DNA of 64,000 nt, taken from NCBI GenBank assembly GCA_030428255.1, contig JAUIBT010000002.1, positions 144,859-208,858 on the forward strand, written 5' to 3'. Numbering within the stretch: position 1 is the first letter of the stretch; each line of letters starts with the position of its first letter. The notes below the pieces were generated by a model. It did not search any database and had not been told where the DNA came from. It worked only from the letters and a program-made list of their open reading frames with translations. Position numbers and translations under genes: made by a program. The stretch is from Alphaproteobacteria bacterium (lineage in GTDB: Bacteria; Pseudomonadota; Alphaproteobacteria; UBA7985; JAUIBT01). Shown piece by piece: positions 57,192-64,000 of this stretch.

Positions 57192-60100
57192 ATGACCAAA
57201 TTTGACGACACTAAGACCGTTAACCCGCAGCCTTTTGCCAGCCAAGACGAAGCCGACGCTTGGGTTCAACACTACCGCCAGACACAAGAGCAGCTCAGCG
57301 CGGCCCACGCTTACAACCCTGCCGATGAGCACGCCAACTGCGGCGTTGGGTTGGTCGCGGCCACCGATGGCAAACCGACCCGCTTGGTCGTGGAAACCGC
57401 AATTCAAGCCTTGAAAGCAGTCTGGCACCGTGGCGCGGTGGATGCCGACGGCAAGACCGGCGACGGCGCGGGCATCATGATGAACATTCCCCAAGCCTTT
57501 TTCCGCTCAGAGGTCGAGCGCACGGGCCACATCGTGCCTGAAGGCGCGTCAGTGGGCGTAGGTATGGTCTTCTTGCCCCGCACCGACATGGCCGCGCAGG
57601 AAGCCTGCCGAGTGATCATTGAGCGCGAAATTTTGAACGCCGGTTATCGTATTCACGGCTGGCGCCAGGTGCCGGTCGAGCCCTCCGTCTTGGGCATGAA
57701 GGCCAATGCCACCCGCCCCGAGATCGAGCAAATCTTGATCCACGTCGATGCCGACGCGGACCTGGAGGCCACCGAGCGGACGTTCTACGTTATCCGCCGG
57801 CGCATTGAAAATGCCGCCCGCGCCAAGGGCATTTCAGCTCTCTACGTCTGCTCTTTGTCGATCAACGCCATAATCTACAAAGGCATGTTCCTGGCTCAGG
57901 ATCTGTCGGGCTTCTACCCGGACCTGCTGGACCCGCGCTTTGTCTCCAACGTTGCGCTGTATCACCAGCGCTATTCGACCAATACCTTCCCGACTTGGTC
58001 GCTGGCGCAGCCCTTCCGAGTCATCGCCCACAACGGCGAAATCAACACCTTGAAGGGCAACCACAACTGGATGCGCGCCCACGAATCCCGCATGGCCTTG
58101 GACCCGGTGTTCGCAGACAGCATCGAAGAACTGCGCCCAGTGATCCAGCCTGGCAGCTCTGATACCTCAGCCATGGACGCGGTGTTCGAGCTGCTGTGTT
58201 CGAGCGAGCGCAGCCTACCGATGGTCAAATCCCTGATGATCCCCGAGGCTTGGAGCGAAGACGCCACCATGCCCGAAGAACACAAGGCTTTGTACCAGTA
58301 CTGCAACGCGGTGATGGAGCCCTGGGATGGCCCTGCAGCGGTCGTTGGTCACTACGGCTCTTGGGTTATCGCGGGCCTGGATCGCTCGGGCCTGCGCCCC
58401 ATGCGCTACTCGATAGTCCGCGACCGCCAAAACGGGTCGGAGCTGCTGATTGCAGGCTCTGAGACCGGTATGGTACGCATCGACGACCAGGACGTTATCA
58501 CCCTCGGCCGCATTGGTCCGGGCAGCTTGATCGCGGTCAACCTGGCCGAAGGCAAGCTGTATATGGACGGCGAGATCAAGGACAAGCTGGCCGCCGAACA
58601 TCCCTTCGCTGACTGGGCGCAAGGCATCAAGCGCCTGGACGAGCGCATGCGCGACGGCCTGACACCAGGCACCGATTTTGAGCAAGCAGAATTCCAGGGC
58701 GAAGAGCTGCGCCGCCGCCAACTCGTATATGGCACAAGCCACGAAGAGCTGGAGCTGGTCCTGCATCCCATGATCACCGATGGCAAAGAAGCCATTGGCT
58801 CGATGGGCGATGACACGCCCATGGCGGTCTTGTCTGATAAGTATCGCCCGCTGCACCACTTCTTCCGCCAGGATTTTAGCCAGGTGACCAACCCACCGAT
58901 TGACTCCCTGCGCGAACGCAGCGTCATGTCGCTGACCACCCGTCTTGGCAACCTGGGCAACATCTTGGATGTCAGCGCCAGCCAGTGCGACCTCTACCTT
59001 TTGTCCTCGCCGGTCTTGACCAATGGCGAGTGGAACAGCGTTAAGCAAACCCTGGTGGCCGACGGTGCAGAGATCGCGGAAATCGACTGCTGCTATGACC
59101 CCAGCGAGGGAGACGGCGCGATGCGCGATGCCATCACCCGCATCCGTGGAGAGGCCGAGCGCGCGGCCCGTCGTGGCATTCAGCACCTGTTCTTGTCCGA
59201 CAAAGCCGTCAGTGCAGAGCGCGCGCCCCTACCCATGATCCTGGCGACCGGCGCGGTCCATACCCACCTGTTGGATACCGACCTGCGCACCTTCGTGTCC
59301 TTGAACGTCCAGTCCGGCGAGTGCATGGATACCCATTATTTTGCGGTTCTAATCGGCGTCGGTGCGACCGCAGTCAACGCCTACATGGTGCAAGAAAACG
59401 CCGCCGACCGCATCCGCCGCGGCCTGGTGCCCGAAGGCACCACGCTGGACGTGGCCATGGGCCGCTTCAAGAAGGCCATCGGCGACGGCATCTTAAAGAT
59501 CATGTCCAAGATGGGCATCGGCGTCGTCAGCTCCTACCGCGGTGGCTATAATTTCGAGGCTGTGGGCCTGTCGCGCACCCTGGTGTCCGAGTTCTTCCCT
59601 GGCGTACCGTCGCGCATTTCGGGCATCGGTCTGACCGGCATTCAAAAGAAGCTCAACGAGCTGCATGCCAAGGCCTTTGACGCTGCCGCCGTGCCACTGC
59701 CGATTGGTGGCTTCTATCGCTACCGCCGTGGCGAGGAGAAGCACGCTTGGGACGCTCGCAACATGCACTTGCTGCAATCGGCGGTGCAAAAGGGTTCCTT
59801 CCAGACCTACAAGCAGTACGCCAAAATGGTCAACGAGCAGTCGCCCATCTGGCTGCGTGACTTGCTGGGCTTCAAGACCGAGGGCCTGAAGGCCATCGAC
59901 CTGTCGGAAGTTGAGAGCGTCACCAGCCTGCGCAAGCGCTTTGTCACCCCTGGCATTTCGCTGGGCGCTTTGTCCAAAGAAGCGCATGAGACCCTGGCCA
60001 TTGCTATGAACCGCATCGGCGCGCGCTCGGATTCCGGCGAGGGCGGGGAAGATCCCGAGCGCTATCACCCTTGGGCGGGCGGCGACAACGCCAAGTCTGC

Positions 60101-61844
60101 CATCAAACAGGTGGCCTCGGGCCGCTTTGGTGTGACCGCGGAATACCTCAACAACTGTGCTGAGCTTGAAATCAAGATGGCCCAGGGCGCCAAGCCCGGC
60201 GAGGGCGGACAGCTTCCCGGCTTCAAGGTGTCGAAGTACATCGCCAAGATGCGCCACTCGACCCCTGGCGTGACCCTGATCAGCCCGCCTCCGCACCACG
60301 ACATTTACTCGATCGAGGATTTGGCCCAGCTCATCTATGACCTGAAGCAGATCAACCCCGAAGCACGGGTCTGCGTCAAGCTGGTGGCCCGCTCTGGCAT
60401 CGGCACGATTGCAGCAGGCGTTGCCAAGGCCGATGCTGACGTGATCCTGGTCTCTGGCAACTCGGGCGGCACCGGTGCCAGCCCCCAAACCTCGATCAAG
60501 TACGCGGGCCTGCCGTGGGAAATGGGTCTGGCGGAAGTCCACCAGGTTCTGACCATGAACGAGCTGCGCTCTAAGGTAACGCTGCGCACCGATGGTGGTC
60601 TGCGCACGGGCATGGATATCGTCAAAGCAGCCATGCTGGGCGCTGAGGAATTTGGCATCGGCACCGCCGCCTTGGTGGCCATGGGCTGTATCATGGTGCG
60701 CCAGTGCCACTCCAACACCTGCCCGGTGGGCGTTTGTACCCAGGACGAGGCCCTGCGCGAGAAGTTCCAAGGCACCGCGCAAAAGGTCATCGACCTGTTC
60801 AGCTTCGTGGCCGATGAAGTGCGTGAAATCCTGGCCGATCTGGGCTTCAGCCGTCTGGAGGACGTGATTGGACGCACCGATTTGCTGACCCAAATCAGCC
60901 GTGGCGCTGACCACCTGGACGATTTGGACCTCAACGCCGTCTTGCAGAAGGTCGAGCCCGCTCAAGGCAAGCTGGCCCTTTCTGACCGCGAACTGCGCAA
61001 TCCGGTGCCGGATACGCTGGACGCTGAAATCATCAAGGACGCCAAGCCCCTGCTGACCGTCGGCGAAAAGATGGAGCTGAAGTACAACGTCGCCAACACC
61101 CAGCGCACCGTGGGTACGCGCCTGTCATCGGAGATTACTCGCAAGTACGGCATGAACTACTTCGACGATGGGCATGTCAACCTGCGCCTGCGCGGCTCGG
61201 CAGGTCAGTCCTTGGGCGCTTTTGCTTGTAAGGGCATGCGCATCGAAGTGACCGGCGATTCCAACGACTATGTGGGCAAGGGCCTGTCCGGCGGCATCAT
61301 CGTTGTGCGGCCGTCCTACCAATCGGCCGTCCACACCGAGACCCAGAAGCACACCATCATCGGCAACACCGTGCTCTATGGTGCCACCAGCGGCAAACTG
61401 TTCGCAGCCGGCCAGGCGGGCGAGCGTTTTTGCGTGCGCAATTCGGGGGCAACGGCGGTAGTCGAAGGCTGCGGCGGCAACGGCTGTGAATACATGACCG
61501 GCGGCGTGGCGGTGATCCTGGGCGCAACCGGCAAGAACTTCGGTGCGGGCATGACCGGCGGCATGGCCTTTGTTTATGACCCAGAGCAGCGCTTCCAGCA
61601 CCTCTACAACCCGGCGTCCTTACAGGTCATGCGGGTAACCATGCCGCACTATCAGGCCCAGCTTAAAGGCCTGGTGGAGCAGCACTTTGCTGAGACGCGC
61701 TCGATCCATGCTGAGCGCTTGTTGGTCGATTGGGATCGCAGCTTGGCTCAGATGTGGCAGATTGTTCCAACAGAGATGCTGGCTTTGTTGGATGAGCCGG
61801 TCTCTGCCGAGCATGCCGCACAGCGCGCCGCCGCGAGCGCCTAA
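57192..61844 (+). CDS. gltB: glutamate synthase large subunit
   Basis: Glutamine-amidotransferase and synthase subunit, 1550 residues. A pro-region of 49 residues precedes the N-terminal nucleophile C50 in HANCGVGLV, so processing is expected. Domains: class II amidotransferase (about 50-470), central domain, FMN-binding synthase domain with SGNSGGTGASPQ and the 3Fe-4S cysteines in GCIMVRQCHSNTCPVGVC, and the C-terminal GXGXG beta-helix. It makes two glutamates from glutamine and 2-oxoglutarate in ammonium assimilation. A hairpin with a T-run follows. Confidence 0.97.
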   Translation: MTKFDDTKTVNPQPFASQDEADAWVQHYRQTQEQLSAAHAYNPADEHANCGVGLVAATDGKPTRLVVETAIQALKAVWHRGAVDADGKTGDGAGIMMNIPQAFFRSEVERTGHIVPEGASVGVGMVFLPRTDMAAQEACRVIIEREILNAGYRIHGWRQVPVEPSVLGMKANATRPEIEQILIHVDADADLEATERTFYVIRRRIENAARAKGISALYVCSLSINAIIYKGMFLAQDLSGFYPDLLDPRFVSNVALYHQRYSTNTFPTWSLAQPFRVIAHNGEINTLKGNHNWMRAHESRMALDPVFADSIEELRPVIQPGSSDTSAMDAVFELLCSSERSLPMVKSLMIPEAWSEDATMPEEHKALYQYCNAVMEPWDGPAAVVGHYGSWVIAGLDRSGLRPMRYSIVRDRQNGSELLIAGSETGMVRIDDQDVITLGRIGPGSLIAVNLAEGKLYMDGEIKDKLAAEHPFADWAQGIKRLDERMRDGLTPGTDFEQAEFQGEELRRRQLVYGTSHEELELVLHPMITDGKEAIGSMGDDTPMAVLSDKYRPLHHFFRQDFSQVTNPPIDSLRERSVMSLTTRLGNLGNILDVSASQCDLYLLSSPVLTNGEWNSVKQTLVADGAEIAEIDCCYDPSEGDGAMRDAITRIRGEAERAARRGIQHLFLSDKAVSAERAPLPMILATGAVHTHLLDTDLRTFVSLNVQSGECMDTHYFAVLIGVGATAVNAYMVQENAADRIRRGLVPEGTTLDVAMGRFKKAIGDGILKIMSKMGIGVVSSYRGGYNFEAVGLSRTLVSEFFPGVPSRISGIGLTGIQKKLNELHAKAFDAAAVPLPIGGFYRYRRGEEKHAWDARNMHLLQSAVQKGSFQTYKQYAKMVNEQSPIWLRDLLGFKTEGLKAIDLSEVESVTSLRKRFVTPGISLGALSKEAHETLAIAMNRIGARSDSGEGGEDPERYHPWAGGDNAKSAIKQVASGRFGVTAEYLNNCAELEIKMAQGAKPGEGGQLPGFKVSKYIAKMRHSTPGVTLISPPPHHDIYSIEDLAQLIYDLKQINPEARVCVKLVARSGIGTIAAGVAKADADVILVSGNSGGTGASPQTSIKYAGLPWEMGLAEVHQVLTMNELRSKVTLRTDGGLRTGMDIVKAAMLGAEEFGIGTAALVAMGCIMVRQCHSNTCPVGVCTQDEALREKFQGTAQKVIDLFSFVADEVREILADLGFSRLEDVIGRTDLLTQISRGADHLDDLDLNAVLQKVEPAQGKLALSDRELRNPVPDTLDAEIIKDAKPLLTVGEKMELKYNVANTQRTVGTRLSSEITRKYGMNYFDDGHVNLRLRGSAGQSLGAFACKGMRIEVTGDSNDYVGKGLSGGIIVVRPSYQSAVHTETQKHTIIGNTVLYGATSGKLFAAGQAGERFCVRNSGATAVVEGCGGNGCEYMTGGVAVILGATGKNFGAGMTGGMAFVYDPEQRFQHLYNPASLQVMRVTMPHYQAQLKGLVEQHFAETRSIHAERLLVDWDRSLAQMWQIVPTEMLALLDEPVSAEHAAQRAAASA

Positions 61845-61882
61845 CTCAATGCGGGGTCGCCCCGCCGCGCAAGACCTACAAG

Positions 61883-61923
61883 GCCCCCGATCTGCTGTCC
61901 GCAGCGGTCGAGGGCTTTTGTTT
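61883..61923 (+). terminator. likely intrinsic terminator after gltB
   Basis: GCCCCCGA (61883-61890) pairs with TCGAGGGC (61908-61915) with one mismatch. The inner CTGC/GCAG adds to the stem, and TTTTGTTT follows directly. It lies 38 bp after the gltB stop. Confidence 0.7.
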
Positions 61924-62074
61924 GCCAACCTGCCGAACAGGCCCCAACGAGACTTGCTCTTGGCAGGCCCTGGGCTTAAGAAAGCAGACGGAAGGCCGCC
62001 GCACGCCACCGATCTTGCTCTAGGTCTTCGCTGCCAAGGCCGCACCCCAAAGCCTGCCCACGAAAGGAACCGAC

Positions 62075-62842
62075 ATGCGCCTGTGTATCGGCATAGATCC
62101 CAGCCTGGCCTCCCTCGCTGCCTGGGGTTTGCCGGAAACCGCAGAAGGCGCGGGACGTTTTGCGCATTGCCTGTTGGACCTTGCCGCAGACGCGGGCCTG
62201 CCGATCAAGCCGCAGGTCGCCTATTTCGAGCAGTTCGGTCCAGCAGGATTCATCGCTCTGGCAGCGCTGATTGCCGAGGCGCGCGATCGCGGCGTCTGGG
62301 TGTTGGCTGACGCCAAGCGCACCGACATCGGCTCGACTTCGGCGGCCTATGCGCGGGCTTGGTTCGGCGAGGCCGCAGCCCTACGTGCCGACGCGCTGAC
62401 CGCCACCGCCTATATGGGCCTGGGCGCGATCATGCCCATGATCCAGGCTGCGGCGGACGATGACGGCCAGGTGTTTGTCGTGGTGCGCTCCTCCAACCCC
62501 GAAGGCAAGGCGCTGCAAAGCCACGGCACCCCGCCCGTATGGCAAGGCCTGATGGCCGAGCTGGAGGCGCTCAACAAGACATTGACCAAACCTGTGGTTG
62601 GCGCGGTGGTCGGCGCAACGCAACTTCAAGAGTTAAAGACCTGCCACGATCTGGCCCCCAGCGTGCCACTGCTCTGCCCGGGCGTCGGCGCGCAAGGCGC
62701 GGATCTAGCGGCCCTGCTGGCCCTGCCCAAGGCACTGAAAGAGCGCATGATTTTGCCGATATCGCGAGGGATTTCGGGTGCTGGTCCCGATCCCAAGTCG
62801 CTGAAGGACGCGCTGCACAGCTACCTAAGTCAGCTTGGTTAG
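62075..62842 (+). CDS. pyrF: orotidine-5'-phosphate decarboxylase, type 2
   Basis: Last step of UMP synthesis. The 255-residue TIM barrel has MRLCIGIDPSLASLAAWG at the start and the catalytic charge network D79, K81, D84 in LADAKRTDIGST. FVVVRSSNPEG and LCPGVGAQGADL are phosphate-site elements, ending in ISRGISGAG. The early CIGIDPS and the SSNPEG loop mark the type-2 (PyrF2) subfamily, unlike the 230-residue type common in proteobacteria. AAAGGAA precedes the ATG. It appears to be a single gene. Confidence 0.93.
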   Translation: MRLCIGIDPSLASLAAWGLPETAEGAGRFAHCLLDLAADAGLPIKPQVAYFEQFGPAGFIALAALIAEARDRGVWVLADAKRTDIGSTSAAYARAWFGEAAALRADALTATAYMGLGAIMPMIQAAADDDGQVFVVVRSSNPEGKALQSHGTPPVWQGLMAELEALNKTLTKPVVGAVVGATQLQELKTCHDLAPSVPLLCPGVGAQGADLAALLALPKALKERMILPISRGISGAGPDPKSLKDALHSYLSQLG

Positions 62843-62911
62843 CGATTAAGGCTGAGGATACAACCGATTGAGATCTTGAGCTCTTTTCGGGTGGCACTTT
62901 AAACCATTAGG

Positions 62912-64000
62912 ATGTGTTTTCGCTTCCTATGTGCTGCTTTCCAGGCGCGCACGCGGTGTCGCTTTGATGGCCGCCGCAGGCATTGGCTGCAGGTGGGCGC
63001 AATGCTAGTGACAGCTCTGGTACTGGCTGGGCCGGTGCAGGCGGGGCTGTATGACGGGCTGGCGGCGTCTTGCCCCCAAACCACGGATAAGGACGCGACC
63101 GCCAGTGGCCCCGCTGCCCAGGTTGCGCAGCTGCAAATTGGCCACACCGATTGCAGAAGCTCGCAGACATCCACACTAGAAAGCGCGACCAATGTCCCCA
63201 ACGGGGACTCGGACACCGTGGTGATATATCATAACCCCAACGATAGCGCCGGATCAGCCAGCGCGGGTCGCTTGTTTTTCTTCTTTGGCCGGAACACCAC
63301 CAACTTCAAAGTGCGCGTCGGCTGCTCTGTGCCCCAGGCCCACGGGACGGGCGACTACCTGGACATCACCAATGCCAGCCAGTGGCCCGTGACCATCACT
63401 TTTGACTTCAGCGTGCCGAACGGGCCGCAAACGGGCACGGTCTACTCCTTCTATTTCACGCTGCTACAGCCAGGCAGCGTTCGTGCCAACCGCCTTGAAG
63501 CCTTTACCGTGTATCCTGGCACCTTGGGCGTCGATGATGATCCGGTTTGTATCGCGCAACACGCGGCAGCCGCAGCCGTGCGCAGTACGCAACAGGGCCA
63601 AGCGGGCGTCGCCGCTTTGGGCTCGGGCATTGCTGGTTGGCAGGCGGGGACCATGGCGCAACACCGAGCGGGCCAGCGCATTGCGCGCGCCATGACCGGC
63701 AACAGCGGTGCAAACTTTAGCGCTCTGACGACCGCCAAGGCCGCCGGTTGGACCGCCCTGGACAGCGATCAAGCCGTGGGTCTCTACCAAGATTGGCAGG
63801 CCGAACGCCTGTCAGCCAAGTTGGAAGGCCTAAACCTGGAAGGCCTAAACCTGGAAGGCCTAAACCTGGAGACCCTGGGAACCGACACCGCAGGCCTGGT
63901 CTCTGAGCTGCTGGGCGCGGCGGGCGATCCGGCGCTGAACTGGTATACGGCCGGTGCCTTTGCTGATTTCGACAAGGACGGCAGCGCCGCCTTTGATGGC
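62912..64000 (+). CDS. secreted protein, 3' end beyond the window
   Basis: An open frame of 363 residues runs to the window edge. After an Arg-rich n-region (CRFDGRRRHWLQ) a hydrophobic core (MLVTALVLAGPV) leads to a cut after QA. A possible later start is the Met at 63002. The mature part has a beta-rich region with several cysteines (RVGCSVPQAHGTGDY, DPVCIAQHAA), then an Ala/Gln-rich helical stretch, then LEGLN repeats, and an acidic DFDKDGSAAFDG end that could be a calcium loop. I do not recognise the family. A surface or autotransporter-like protein is possible. Confidence 0.7.
   Translation, partial: MCFRFLCAAFQARTRCRFDGRRRHWLQVGAMLVTALVLAGPVQAGLYDGLAASCPQTTDKDATASGPAAQVAQLQIGHTDCRSSQTSTLESATNVPNGDSDTVVIYHNPNDSAGSASAGRLFFFFGRNTTNFKVRVGCSVPQAHGTGDYLDITNASQWPVTITFDFSVPNGPQTGTVYSFYFTLLQPGSVRANRLEAFTVYPGTLGVDDDPVCIAQHAAAAAVRSTQQGQAGVAALGSGIAGWQAGTMAQHRAGQRIARAMTGNSGANFSALTTAKAAGWTALDSDQAVGLYQDWQAERLSAKLEGLNLEGLNLEGLNLETLGTDTAGLVSELLGAAGDPALNWYTAGAFADFDKDGSAAFDG
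63821..63865 (+). repeat. 15-bp tandem repeat encoding LEGLN
   Basis: Unit YTGGAAGGCCTAAAC occurs at 63821-63835, 63836-63850 and 63851-63865; only the first base differs. A partial fourth copy follows as CTGGAGACC. It is in frame in the secreted protein. Confidence 0.9.

Noticed and set aside
59493..60965. 490-codon minus-strand frame inside gltB
   Set aside because: It lies opposite the FMN and iron-sulfur region of GltB and has no recognisable domain.

Overview
This 64 kb window is GC-rich and almost fully coding. It reads as a stretch of chromosome from an alphaproteobacterium, probably of the Rhodospirillales/Rhodobacterales type. The signs are an IalB-like secreted protein, a bactofilin, a PAS-first hybrid histidine kinase, a Rhodobacter-like porin, mutS beside a malic enzyme/phosphotransacetylase fusion, and many genes joined by 4-bp ATGA/GTGA overlaps. 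I see no phage genes, transposase, CRISPR array or rRNA. The species cannot be read from the sequence.

Layout. 1-10 kb is housekeeping: the tail of an unknown gene, a P1-family peptidase, a small secreted protein, mutS and maeB divergent from each other, a bactofilin, an IalB-like protein and rlmN. 10-24 kb is an accessory surface-polysaccharide locus. A 1253-residue FkbM-GT4-GT4 fusion lies on the minus strand, divergent from a plus-strand run of sugar transferase, manC, Wzm and Wzt type ABC exporter, gmd, GT4, an orphan GT-A-like protein, GT4 and a phosphomannomutase. The run makes GDP-mannose and its 4-keto-6-deoxy derivative, builds a glycan on a lipid carrier and exports it. The exporter permease and the divergent intergenic region are visibly AT-rich, which suggests transfer.

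24-31 kb is a catabolic operon under a GntR/FCD regulator: acyl-CoA synthetase, ThDP enzyme, SDR, acyl-CoA dehydrogenase and an APH-type kinase. The gene set recalls the levulinate/4-hydroxyacid pathway with a ThDP lyase or decarboxylase added, and it is my best candidate for an undescribed system. 31-37 kb holds tRNA-Leu(CAG), an NDUFA9-like SDR, two overlapping HAD phosphatases, a porin, a small secreted protein and a thiolase.

37-49 kb is a two-component system (hybrid kinase plus OmpR-type regulator) divergent from an uptake-and-activation cluster: a long-chain-type acyl-CoA ligase, a complete Liv/HAAT ABC transporter and a PaaK-like ligase. The pairing suggests that an acid is sensed, imported and converted to its CoA thioester. 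49-64 kb has uvrB, a secreted caspase-like protein with internal repeats, uppP, gltD-gltB, a type-2 pyrF and the start of a secreted protein cut by the window edge.

A recurring oddity is short perfect or near-perfect tandem repeats (12, 13, 15, 17 and 18 bp units) at the ends of genes or in the gaps beside them. At the larger scale there is a 147-bp repeat inside the caspase gene.
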